Positions 31,090 to 41,639 of a stretch of 45,117 nucleotides of DNA are shown here, one piece after another. A program made the translations under genes and the position numbers. Location: assembly GCA_003427395.1 (NCBI GenBank), contig BFEA01000179.1, positions 2,417,389 through 2,462,505 on the forward strand, in the 5' to 3' direction. Source of the stretch: Chara braunii. Lineage: Eukaryota > Streptophyta > Charophyceae > Charales > Characeae. The stretch's first letter is position 1. The number at the start of each line of letters is the position of its first letter. The notes beneath the pieces were generated by a model that was given only the letters and a program-made list of their open reading frames with translations, was not told the DNA's origin and searched no databases.

Positions 31090-32493
31090 AAGATAGCAGC
31101 AATCAGAGATTGTCCAACGCCCCGCACATTGACAGAATTGCGATCGTTTCTCAGCCTAGCTAATTACTATAGAAAGTAAGTGAGGAACTTCTCCACCATC
31201 GCTGCACCCCTTCGCAGATTACTAAAGAAAGAAGCAATCTAGGAGTGGGATAAAGACTGTACGTCGGGCCTGAAGAAGTTAAAAAGGGCCTTGATATAAT
31301 ATCCAATCCTCAAGGTAGTCGATCCATCTTTTCCTTTTGTCGTCATCACTTACGCAAGTTAATATGGTATAGGTGTTGTGTTACAGCAAGACGATGGCAA
31401 TGGCTATAGACCCGTAGAGTTAATCTCTGGTAGGATGCCTTCAGAAAAGGTTGCGACATCTACCTACGAGAGGGAACTGTACTCTCTCAGGCAAGCTATG
31501 GACCACTGGAAGCACTATTTGCTTGGGAGGCACTTCGAAGTGTATTCAGACCACGAGACATTGAGGTGGCTGAAGACGCAGTCCAAAATGACACCTAAGC
31601 TTACTAGGTGGGCCACAGAGATAGATTGGTTTGACTTTGAGCTCAAGCCGGTTAAAGGGAAGTATAATGTAGTCGCAGACGCTCTAAGTAGAAGAGCTGA
31701 TTACTATGGAGTGATAGTTCACTATCTGGATATAGGGAGAGACCTGCAACAAAAAGTCAAAGAGGCATATACGCAAGACCCTATTTATAGTGATCTCCTC
31801 AAGAGAGTTAAGGAGTCTCAAGAGTCTGAGCCAGACTACCGCACAACAAATGGCTTACTATTTGAGAAGTCTAACGTAGCTGACCGTTTATGTGTTCCCG
31901 ATAGTGAAGAGATCCGCAGTTTGATCTTAGGGGAATGTCACGACACAGAGGGACATTTTGGTTGGCAGAAGACGTTGGCCAACCTCATACGCGTGCATAC
32001 ATGGCCAGGTATGAAGGCCGACTGCATAGAGTATGTATGCAGTTGCAAAATCCGCCAACGAAATAAAACCAATATGTGGGCCCCTCTTGGTCTTCTCAGA
32101 CCCTTGCCTATTCCCACAGGACCCGAAGATTTTGTGTCCATTGATTTTATGGATGCCGAGGTCAAGAATAGGCATGGCAAGAGCCAAGTCATGGTTATAG
32201 TTGATAGATTTAGTAAACATGCAGTCTTTGTTCCTTTACCCGCAGAGGCACGAACAAATTTAGTTATACATAAGTTCTTTTATCATTGGGTCAGCGAGCA
32301 TGGCCTCCCGTTGTCAACAGTTAGTGATAGAGATGCCAGGTTCACCAGTCAAAACTGGCAGGAGTTGATGAGAGTCTATGGCTCTAGGTTGTTGATGTCA
32401 TCTAGCCGTCATCCTGAGACTAACGATCCGATTGATCAGATGAACAAAATCCTGCAGCAAGTTCTCATAATGTATATTAGACTTGACAAGTAA
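31090..32493 (+). pseudogene. Element D RNase H and integrase catalytic region
   Basis: The connection domain (LTELRSFLSLANYYRK-stop) is followed by a 371-codon frame from 31378: RNase H (YRPVELISGRMPSEKVATST, AMDHWKHYLLGRHFEVYSDH, VVADALSRRA), the integrase finger (ECHDTEGHFGW, then CSCKIRQRN where relatives have CQVCQRN), SIDFMD and VSDRDARFT. The third catalytic position, reached after 35 residues, is Asp (PIDQMN) where the others have Glu. The second finger Cys is Arg. The upstream RNase H aspartate block is broken by a stop at 31362. This is the longest frame in the window, but it is inactive. Confidence 0.9.
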
Positions 32494-32504
32494 ATTGGGA
32501 CGAG

Positions 32505-33175
32505 ATGCTTCCCAAGGTAGCTAGCGCATACAATAATATCCCGCACTTAGCGACTTGTCGCACTCCCAAAGAGTTACATAAGTCCTTTAGACCGCGTAGA
32601 CCGTTCGAGGCACTGAACCGGGATCAGATTCAAAGGCTAATGCCCAATACTAGGGAGTTTGCACTACACTATGAAAAGGAGATTGCTACCCTCATAGAGA
32701 ACATCAGGAAGGCCCAACATAAAACGATAGAGCAAGCCAATAAGCATTGTCGCCCATCACAGTAGGCGACTTAGTCTGGGTCGAGTCCAAAGAGTTTGCT
32801 CCTGAGGAGAACATCTCGAAAAAGTTACTGCCTGCATACCCAGTCTTAGAAGTCGAGGGCGGAGAGGATGGATCGTCCTACACAATCGAGATTCCAGCGC
32901 ACCTCCACACCTACCCGGTGTTTCACGCGTCAAAGTTGCTGCCTTGTGCCACAAGTTAACAATTTCCATCACTGAGGTCCATGATCCCTCCAGACATAGA
33001 TGGAAGGTACGGCATTAACGGCATCGTAGGTGAAGATGTCTTCAGAACAGGAGGTAGGGGTCGTCCACAAAAACAGTACAAGGTCAGGTTCGCTTTTCAA
33101 GAACCAGAGGACGACCGCGGGTTTACACGAACAGAACTGCTTGAGACCGCTCCCTATGTGGATCCCAGGGCTTAA
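32505..33175 (+). pseudogene. Element D integrase C-terminal part
   Basis: Blocks are KVASAYNNIPHLAT, RPRRPFEALNRDQIQ, FALHYEKEIATLIEN, then after a stop VGDLVWVESKEFAPEENIS, YTIEIPAHLHTYPVFHASKL and INGIVGEDVFRTGGRGRPQ, KVRFAFQEPEDDRGFTRTEL. It ends at a TAA at 33173. The GPY/F block is partly lost (PAYPVLEV where others have PAYRGPSQVL). The tail resembles a diverged chromodomain-like module, so the family may target particular chromatin; this is inference. Confidence 0.85.
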
Positions 33176-33363
33176 TCCCCAGACCTTACCTTACCTTACC
33201 TGTGTACAGTATCAAGCCGACGCTGTGTGTCTTGAACCCGTGACCTGTGTGTTAGTAGTTGAAAGTTGTATGTCGTAGGTCCAAGTAGTTGTCGGGTCTT
33301 GAACCTTAGACCTGTCGAAGTAGGGGTCATGCCTGCACAAGGGTCATAGTTGTTGTAGTTCTT

Positions 33364-33470
33364 AAAGGTCAAGGTCGTAGCTGCTACAGTCCTGAAAGGT
33401 CAAGGTTGTAGCTGCTACAGTCCTGAAAGGTCAAGGTCGTAGCTGCTACAGTCCTGAAAGGCCAAGTCCG
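33364..33470 (+). repeat. 31-bp tandem repeat, three full units and part of a fourth
   Basis: AAAGGTCAAGG-YGTAGCTGC begins at 33364, 33395 and 33426, with a partial unit at 33457. It lies in the 3' untranslated region of element D, which differs from the corresponding region of element B. Confidence 0.92.
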
Positions 33471-33518
33471 CAAACTTCCAGAAGGTCCAGAAGTGGCCTT
33501 CCAAGTTTCTTCTCACGT

Positions 33519-34131
33519 CCTACACAGCAGACCAGAGGCAAGTGGGCAAGTGGTGAGTCCAACTTCGCTTAGTCAGCGGTACCCAGTCCCAGTCTCACTT
33601 TGTACAGTCAGCAGTACCATGAGGGACTGTGTGCACCATGGGCCCGATGGAAAAGGGCAGACCAGCGACTTACAGAAGTATAAATCAAGAGGCAGCGTCC
33701 AGCCATACATTCATTCCTGCATAAGCCACGCAGAAGCGCTGCTCTAGCGTGTTGTGCGAGGTGGTCTGCAGAGGCCTGAAGTCGAAGTGGGCTGAGGTGG
33801 AGATAGTGCAGCCATATCTGCTTGCAGTTGGGGGTAGTTGGCCGCCATAGCTGCGACAGCTAGCGAGAGCGAATGTGTAAGTGTTACAGAGTGTATGTGT
33901 GTGGGATATTCAAGGAGATCCGGAGTTGAGTACGTGTGAACAGTTGGATGAACACAGTAACAGACAGGGGATGTTTGGGCGCTCAGGCGCCATAGCCGGT
34001 TGGAAGCGAGTTTGTATCTGAACTGTGTTTTCGGCTTGATTATCTCTGAGCTTTGTGCGGGCGCACAGCGCCAGTGTGGATTGACATCTGTTTGCATGTA
34101 TGTCAGTGAAGAAGAAATCGAGTCTGATTCA
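33519..34131 (+). repeat. 3' LTR of element D
   Basis: It matches 25407-26038 from TACACAGCAGACC to CTGATTCA with visible divergence and a shortened stretch near 33865, so the insertion is not recent. It keeps the TATAAAT at 33679 and CCATAGC motifs at 33844 and 33990. Confidence 0.85.
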
Positions 34132-34504
34132 CAACAGTTTCACAGAGAGAAAATGACACTGATAATTCAAAGGGGCTTGAACGCTACAGGCATGTCTACA
34201 GCAATTACCTACAATTGTCCGGAGTGCCCGTCTGCAATGTCCTCCAGTTGGCTTATTTTATTGAGAACATTGTGGTCTCACTACAAACAAGTGCTGCATG
34301 CGAAGTAGCCTGTAAGGCTATATGTCCTAGCAACATTCTTCATTACACCCACATGTCATTGTCAACTTTCATCACAACTATTGCGGATATCACTACCAAC
34401 TTCCTCCCCTTTGCAAGAAATTGCACTGCAGCTTTGCTCATCACTTGCTGCCCTGTCTGACCAACTAGCTTTCATTCCCTAGCCCTACCCCTTTACAGCA
34501 AATC

Positions 34505-34506
<2 letters not shown>
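34132..34506. other. Unassigned sequence right of element D
   Basis: An open plus-strand frame (34215-34460) reads SGVPVCNVLQLAYFIEN and so on without recognisable family features. No repeat partner is present in the window. It could be older intergenic or intronic DNA. Confidence 0.4.

Positions 34507-34535
<29 letters not shown>
34507..34535 (-). repeat. T29 tract, possible poly(A) tail of a minus-strand retroposon
   Basis: Twenty-nine T bases in a row read as poly(A) on the minus strand. A processed transcript or LINE/SINE 3' end would look like this, but no target duplication or body could be identified. Confidence 0.5.
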
Positions 34536-36840
34536 GAGACAATGCTCCAATCTATTCGTGGGGAGCAACACGGCTGGGAACCGGCCCAACATCCCTTATC
34601 AGAATACAAAAATGAGCTACCGGGGCCATTACCTGGCTTCAGCAAAGAACAATTGAAGAAAAGGAAAAAACTCAGAAACATTCAGAAGATGTGTGTCAAC
34701 AAGCCTCCCAACCATGAATCACATAGGTGAAACCTATTCAATCCACCTTCGACCACCACCATCATGGCTGTTCTCAGCACGAACCGAAGCTCTTGCAGGC
34801 CTCATGCTCCCATCACGCTAGGTTACAGAGTTGCACCACCTTGCTCCAGCACCGGCCAGCATTGCTTCAATTACGACCCCCGATGACCACTGAGACTGCC
34901 CCCGCAAACAGCCCCCCAGATCTCTCTACCAGGCCTCAAGCCCCCACTAAGCTAGGTCACAGAGTTGCACCACCTGGCTTCGGATCCGGCCAGCATTGCT
35001 CCAGCATCGGTCTTCGAGGGCCACTGAATTTTTGACCACCCTTCCCAGGATCAAGGATGACTTGCCAGATATCACATATTCTACAACCTCCTCGAGAGGC
35101 GAACCAAATGGAAAAAATACTAAACTGGATGTTAGAAGTCTTCGAGAGAGATCACCCCTCCCTCCCCCTCCCCCTACCCCCTCAGCCCTACACTGCCTCC
35201 GCCGAGGCGAGTCTCCCGCTCTCCCTCGGCCCCAATATAGGACCAACCCTCTACCCCACTTTCCCCAGGAGCACGCAGTTCCCACCTAAAGCATGCCCCC
35301 CCACCCCTTGTCCATTTCTGCCTCCACTGGGACTGATGTTGACCCACACAGCAGCCCCTGCACAGGAATAGGGCAACCCCCTACTCTTCCCCTACCCTCT
35401 TTGAGACATTCACCCCCAACCTTGTGATGCCCCTGCAAGATAGAGCTCCCCCCACCCCCTTCTTACCGTCCAGCCCTCCGGGAACGATCCAATCCAACCG
35501 ACTACAATATAAATGACACACTTACCAAAATGTCAATCGCAATTTGGAAAAGCAGGGCCTCTTCAAAAGTATGCAATAACCCCCGAAAACACCCTACAAC
35601 CCACTGAAGAAAGCGCAAGGCAGCAGTAAAACTATTATTATTCCCCTGCCCCTTGCGCCAATCAACTTTTGGCAGCTCCCACCATGTGCACGTATCACCA
35701 ATTTAAAAGAAGCAACAAATATCGGAGAGATTCCGAAGTTCTCGGGTTCCAAGATTAGAAAATCATGATAAAACTTTACTTCAGACTTTTAGAAATTGTA
35801 GTCCAAATTCAAGGCTACGTAGCTATAGAACAGATCCCTACGAATTATGCTGGCGATTCAGAATGGATGATGTATGTTTGTGTGTGTGTGTACATGTAGA
35901 TGAGAATACTTTACTTGGGACTTTTAGAAATTATAATTGAAATTAAAGGATATGTGTGTATGTGTGGACATGTAGATGAGAATTTGACTGATCAGAAAAT
36001 AGAAGATAGATTGTGAGTTTATTTTTCAAATTTGAGAAGCTGAGTTTATAATTGTGTAAGCACTAGATTAGACCAAGAATATAGGACATTAGAAGATGCA
36101 AAATTAAAATCGGCGAATTCAATTTGAAAAGGCAGCCAATTCGAAGAGCACCACACATGTTCACACAAAATTTCCCTGCTCCATCGCCACTGTCATTATT
36201 GCACCGCAACCTGCTTCCATGTCTTTAACCGGTGAACCAGCTAAAACTAATGTTTGAAACCGCCAGCTCTTTTTGACACTCCAGCTTGTAACAAGCCTCC
36301 TTCCTCCCACTCCGCATGAGAAGATGCTCCTCACTTTCTGCCCGCACTGCCCAGCCAACCTCCACTAGATTCGTGCAGGAGCATAGGAGCAGGGCCACTA
36401 CCATGCCCAAGATTTCATGAAGACTATCCTAATCACCCCGACAGACTCCCCTTCCTCTAGCGTGTCAACCCGCGACACCACCTCAACGAAGCACAGAGCA
36501 AGAGACCTCTTCAGCCTAGGTTATCAAGGCTGGAAGAACCCTCAGCCGAAGCATCACGTCAATGGCCACGCCAGACAAAACTAAGGGAACCTCGCATCAT
36601 CGCCTGCCGCAGTAATCCTCATTGCCCACATCAACTCCTCAATATTCCTTGCATGGAGCCGCGCCGACAAGACGCCACCGACTCACGAACCAGCCCATGT
36701 CCATAGCAGAGCGGCGCGGCGCGGCGCTCCTGGTCACGCCGCGCTGCTAGCCTCATCGATCAGAAATAAGTTGCGTCAAATTGATATGCTGTCTGACTCA
36801 GCTTAGCTTCACTATCGCATAAAATCAGACCGTGTTCAAG
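34536..36840. other. About 2.3 kb without a recognised gene
   Basis: It is proline-codon- and C-rich at 34727-35480. It has a 134-bp tandem duplication (CAGGCCTCA..GC at 34796 and 34930, both followed by ACAGAGTTGCACCACC). A TG-rich stretch at 35875-35970 has a repeated ACATGTAGATGAGAAT word, and there is a CGGCGCGGCGCGGCGC run at 36713. No frame matches a known family. Confidence 0.45.
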
Positions 36841-37082
36841 ACAATCCTGCGGACAGACTGATATGTTTACGCACCATCTATGCTCCAGAAGATACCTCTG
36901 GCTAATCTCTCAACAGGATGTGTATCGTTTGGCCCAGTCTCTGCCCCTTTTCCATTTGCATGAATGCCCTGACTACTTGTGCTCTTATGTCTGGTTCTAT
37001 CACCTTTCTGTCTCCTTCCTATCCTCCATCATCCACTCGTCTCCATCTCCCTGTTCACTTGCCTACCCATCTTTTTTGTCTG

Positions 37083-37085
<3 letters not shown>

Positions 37086-37128
<43 letters not shown>
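37086..37128 (+). repeat. (TC)n microsatellite
   Basis: An uninterrupted TC run of 43 bases, followed by an ACACACGCACAC stretch. Confidence 0.97.
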
Positions 37129-37130
<2 letters not shown>

Positions 37131-38344
37131 ACACGCACACACCCTGCATCCTTCTTCTCTCCCCCCCACCCACCATCCTTCCTCTCTCTCTGTGGCATTC
37201 TGAACCACACGGGCCCCAGTTAGGGCCCGGTTCCAAATAAGCAGGGTAGGCCTAAGGGGACGACGGTTCAGATGAGGCCCAGATAGGCCAGGACCACGTC
37301 GGTTCAGGCAAGCCAGGGGTAGAGGCCCAGGCCAATGGCCACAAGGCCGGTACGGTCCAGCATAGGACCTACCGGCGGCACAGTTTCAGAGGCTGCTGCG
37401 TTTAGGCGCCAAATTTTCAAATCTGGACCGTCGATCAGATCAACGGTCCAGGCCGGTAGGTACCAGCAGGTAGGAGGCCGGCCCAGCACTACAAAAGGCT
37501 CCGTACCAGCCTCAGTAGGGAAGTTAGTATGGACAGAAGATTAGTCTTCAGGATTCACACAGCATTCAGCGTTAGTACGATTAGCGCAGCGCTGCAGCAT
37601 AGGGAGGAGCAGCGAGGAGAGCAGGAGCTCAGCGGCGAGAGGATTAGCGCAGCGCCAGTCACTGGCCCAGCCCCCTTGCCGCGCCATAGCTACCGTGCCA
37701 GGTACCAGGGAGGAAGGCTTCGCCTTCTCTCCCTCATCTTCCTCCACCGCTCCCTCTCTCTCTCTCTCTCCTCCGACCTTCTCAGTCTAAAGTCTACTTC
37801 TGGGTTGTCCTACAGGACTATTATGAGTATGAAAGATGGTTACGAATTCTGATGACATTGGAGACGGCTACATTGGGACAATAGGTTACTTGTGGGATCT
37901 GATTTCATCTGCCTCTGGAGATGTACTTGACATCGTGAGATCGATATCTGAGACATTGTGGGTCATTGTATTCACGACATTTCGGACTTCCGCCATCTCT
38001 GACATTTCAAGATACTATCTTTGGAAACATTTGAGTTGACGTCATCTTCCCTCTCCTCCTCCCTTCGTCTCTCTCCTCCCTCCATTCGTCCATGGATGAT
38101 CTCAGACCCTGACCTTTCGTCTATGTCCAATGCCAGCGCCTTCACACCCCTGATGAATGATTGAGAGTGTTCGATTGCAGTCCGAGTCAGGTCCGAGTCA
38201 GTCCATGGGTATCAACTCTTCCGCTGTATTTGTATCAACTCTGTATTATCTGGTCGGTTCTGGGAATATGCGCCATACTTATGACTGTGTTTCACGAGTA
38301 TGCAACACTCTCCCCCTGGCCCCCCTCTTCTTTTGCCTTGTCCG
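37129..38344. other. Unassigned GGCC-rich region, possible solo LTR or promoter
   Basis: It is rich in AGGCC words (37200-37490). It has an 8-bp inverted repeat (TGGACCGT at 37424 and ACGGTCCA at 37443) and ACTACAAAAGGC near 37489, which could act as a TATA-like site. A CT run lies near 37750. A stretch at 37850-38040 is open but unrecognised. No protein family was identified. Confidence 0.4.
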
Positions 38345-38345
38345 G

Positions 38346-38391
<46 letters not shown>

Positions 38392-38613
38392 CATGTACTC
38401 AGGCCTTGTACACACCACCCGTCACAACTTGGGAATTTCTTTTGCCCAAAATTGTCTCTATGATAATCAAATGACTTTTGATACATTACGCACATCAAGT
38501 GCGCAGCATGCTTTTCACACCGTTGATCATAGAGACTATTACGGTAGAATCAGTGACTGAGGTGAAGTAGTAACAGGGTAGCCGTAGGGGAACCTGCAGC
38601 TGAATTGACTCCT
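38345..38613 (+). pseudogene. rrn18: Mitochondrial small-subunit rRNA, 3'-end fragment
   Basis: It contains the universal 3'-domain landmarks in order: GAAGTTGGAATCGCTAGTAA, CGGATCAGCATGCCGCGGTG, TGTACACACCACCCGTCAC, a variable helix 44 with TCTATGAT pairing to ATCATAGA, then GTGAAGTAGTAACAGGGTAG and CCGTAGGGGAACCTG. AGCTGAATTGACTCC matches the plant mitochondrial end better than the plastid one. Only about 270 of roughly 1,900 bases remain, and conserved sites are altered (GAAGTAGTAACAGGG for GAAGTCGTAACAAGG). It is a nuclear copy of organelle DNA directly left of element E. Confidence 0.92.
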
Positions 38614-38637
38614 TTCCAATATGCAAACCCAGATTTG

Positions 38638-39323
38638 TGCAATATCCCGCTCAATATGCTCTGAAGTGGCCTAAGGCCACACACAGGCCGCGAGCCCTGT
38701 CAAGGGGCAAGGGGAGGAAAACCCTTGGATGGCCCAAGGCCTGTGCGCCCGACAGTTGACTTTGGTCAACTGCCCAGCGGCCCAAGAGTCAAAGTCTGCA
38801 TGTACCCAGCCCAGGCCGCCAGTCAGACACACACACTTGTTAGTATGCAGGTACCAAGACAGCATCAGGACCAAGTGGAAGTCTGCAACTGTGCGCAATC
38901 CAGGCCCTCGGCTGTGAGTCAATCTGAGCCACCGTGGGTGGGGCACCTGAGGCCGGTCAGCCTCGTCAAACATTACATAAGACCTGGCCTCCAGGGAGTC
39001 AACATTCAGTCTTGCTATGCTGCCTTGACACTAGCTGGACACTGGCTTGATGCTGGCGGGACGCTGACACTGTGGATGACAACGCGAGACTGCTGCTGCA
39101 CGCTGGCGCCTTTCTGCTTCGGCGCCAGCCTGTACTGACCCGGCGCAGGGCCATGCTGTCTTCAACATTGCTGATGTGTAGCATGCCACTCTTGTCTTCA
39201 TTGCTGACGTGGCATTTTCCACACTGTCTACATTGCATTCATGATTATTGGAGACATTGTTCAGAGTTGAGTTACGTTGCATTTCGACATCTGGCGGGTT
39301 TCTTACAGACTGGGTTAATTGCA
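38638..39323 (+). repeat. 5' LTR of element E
   Basis: About 686 bp. It contains repeated words based on GACGCTGGC / GACACTGGCTTG near 39027-39065 and a TGACGTGGC at 39205. It matches the 3' LTR with scattered changes; the 3' copy is about 90 bp longer in its second half. Confidence 0.9.
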
Positions 39324-39326
39324 ATT

Positions 39327-39338
39327 TGGTATCAGAGC
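39327..39338 (+). other. Primer-binding site of element E
   Basis: TGGTATCAGAGC, three bases after the LTR end CA. Confidence 0.92.
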
Positions 39339-39366
39339 ATTGCTTCTTCATCGCGATCTGCTGTCA

Positions 39367-39390
39367 GGCGCCACATGGCGCCCAGGTAAG
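39367..39390 (+). promoter_or_regulatory. GGCGCC palindrome followed by a perfect 5' splice-site word
   Basis: GGCGCCA, CA, TGGCGCC (39367-39382) is a near-perfect GC-rich palindrome about 28 bases after the primer-binding site. CAG-GTAAGT follows immediately (39383-39391). The palindrome could act in RNA dimerisation and the second word as a leader splice donor; both are inference. Confidence 0.5.
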
Positions 39391-41600
39391 TCGGAGGTGC
39401 TGCGCGTGATAGGAGAGAAACGTGTTCATTAACGCGCGCGATTATTATCGCGAGTCTAGTCATTGACTTTCACGTGTGTGCACGCTCCCTTGAAGATGAT
39501 GGCGTGGACACCGTGAAGACGGGGACATTGCTTACGTGGCGCTTTGTTGCTGACCTGGCAAGATACCGGCAAGAGCATCCTTGTGTTATGATTCTGGTTG
39601 TTTGTTGTCTGAGACCAACACTCGCACACATTGACTTCCAGGTATGCCCATACATACACAGAAGGAAGGAGAGAGGATAGAGGGAGAGATGAACACAGCG
39701 GAAGACTTGACCATGCAATACGACAAGGTACACTGAAAGTGCAATTCACTCCACTCAATCCTCACAACCAGTCATAAAGAAAAGCCGAGTAGATCACATC
39801 CAGGAAACAATGAAACGATGATAGTCCAAACCCAGTATTACACTGTTTATTAAACTCAGAGTCTCAAATTGTAGGAATAACTTCAGACCCACAGTGCGCT
39901 GCTCAGAAATGAGCTGCGCTTCACTGCCCAACCCTGAGTGACCGCCTGTAACACCCCTGAGCCCCTGAAACATCAAGCACCACCCAGATACAGTCTCCAA
40001 AGGGAAATGCCACCCTGAAACAGGCCTCTGAGGTCAAGCGCCACTCAGAGGATGAAGAAGAAGACCAGCGCCACAGTATCTGATGATGACCAAGTGTCGA
40101 AAGACTTCCCGGGTGGAAGTCTGCAGCAGCGCCACCAAATCCTGACAAGATGACCTCTGAGGAAGAAGCTGCAGCTATGGCTGCAGCGCCACAACACTGG
40201 AACCCCACCCAGGAGGAGGGTCCAGCAGGCCACCCACTTCTCTCGCCTCCAACAGACGTCGATAACCCAGACCTCTGACAGCCCCTACGTGCTGGCAGAG
40301 TACAGCGCAGGTCCCAGCTATGGCCGGCGCCCCGAAGGTCTGGCTATGCCCGTCTCCTTCCATGCTGAGCCATCACCACTTATCTATAGACTAAAACTAG
40401 CCTAGACTCGACCTAGATCGGACTGACTGACTGACCGGTACTGATTCAGTTCCGGCCTCTCGCCCTCTACCTTACCCGGCTATAGGCTATAGGACCGTCT
40501 ATCAGCATAGGCCTGTAGGGCCTGTCTGTTTTAGGGGTAGCCCGGGCCTCCTATTTGCAGTTAGGTTAGCTGTAGGAAATTCAGTTAGTATGGGCCTGTA
40601 TTTTCCCGTATTTACAGATATGTCCCTCCCGAATTTTCCTTACAGGCAGGTCACGCGGTTAGCCCTCAGCTAAATAAAATTACGAATCTGTCCTACCTAT
40701 AGTACAGCCTCGACAGAGAGAGGCTACAGGCGACCAGAAAACAGCAAGTCATTGCAGTTGGCTGCAGGCTGACGTGGCGCTGGCGAGAGAGAGAGTGGGT
40801 ATCGAGGCTGCTGACATGGCAGGTTGCCTACATGGCATAGCACAGGTGTGCTGACATGGCATCCTAGGATTGGCAGGGCATTGTCTGACATGGCACGTAC
40901 CTGTGTCGTGACTTACGTGCTGACTTGGCGCTCCACACTCCAGCGGTACTACTTCGCTCTGAAGTTGCATACCAGTGGTGGATGAGTTGGCAGTTTGGGC
41001 ATTGTCGGGCATTGCTGACGTGGCATCCCACCAGAAGGCCGTGCTGGCTCTTGACGCTGATGTGACACATGTGCTGCGTTAGCATTCCAGGGGTGACACA
41101 TGGCATGCTTTGCACGCTACCGTGGGTGAGGTGTTGATACTTGCACTAGTGTGCTGGCAGGCGGCTTCACGATTTGCTGTAGTGCCACGCGTCGGCCCTT
41201 CTGTCTGGCCGCATTGGTTTCTGAAGATGATGCTGCCAAAGAGGAAGGATGCTGACAATTGATTGTTGTTGATTATGTTGGCTGACTTACTTACTTGTCT
41301 TGGCTGTTGTGGTTGCCGTGCATACTCACCTCTGTTGTTGTGTCTTGATCACACTGGCCGTGGCTGCGGTACCTGTGCACTCTCGTTAGGACGTCATCAC
41401 ACATAGGACAGACAGCATAAGTCAGAAACAAGGATTGACAGTATCATGACATGCATAAATCAAGAAACGGTCCCAAAAAAAAAAGAAAAAAAAAAGACTA
41501 ATTCAAATCTGTTTCTTCTTTATTTTTCGTTGCTATTTCTTGCTATAGGAGCTTTAAATTGAGCATGGCCGTGGAATTTATTATTGTCTTCTAATTATTC
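39391..41600 (+). other. Element E leader, including a possible foreign insertion
   Basis: This holds TGACGTGGC / TGACATGGC words on the plus strand (40770, 40812, 40852, 40886, 41016). Between about 39760 and 40745 the composition changes, and the motifs (AGCTATGG, GCGCCAC, TTTATTAAACTC) look like an LTR in the opposite orientation. I could not find paired ends or a target duplication for it. An A-rich run lies at 41476-41496. No gene was recognised. Confidence 0.45.
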
Positions 41601-41639
41601 ATGCGGCATTCACACGCTGGGAAAGATGACTTTTCTCTA

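Larger units (their letters stand above)
26040..33518 (+). mobile_element. Element D: internal region of a Ty3/Gypsy retrotransposon
   Basis: The leader (26052-27270), gag, zinc knuckle, protease, RT, RNase H and integrase all lie on the plus strand between two LTRs. It is the most complete of the elements, but it has stops or frameshifts in gag, the knuckle, RT and the integrase, and it has lost key catalytic residues in RT and integrase. Protein similarity to element B is high. No target duplication could be matched outside the LTRs. Confidence 0.9.

Noticed and set aside
33364-33470. CRISPR-like array (31-bp repeats)
   Set aside because: The repeats are directly adjacent with no unique spacers, in a eukaryotic retroelement 3' region.
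36845-36960. A LINE endonuclease-like stretch (DRLICLRTIYAPEDTSG, then a stop)
   Set aside because: The YAPE word resembles the endonuclease motif of LINE elements, but no catalytic residues or further domains follow in any frame, so it is not supported.
38292-38560. Short open frames over the rRNA fragment
   Set aside because: The sequence is explained by rRNA landmarks; the frames are incidental.
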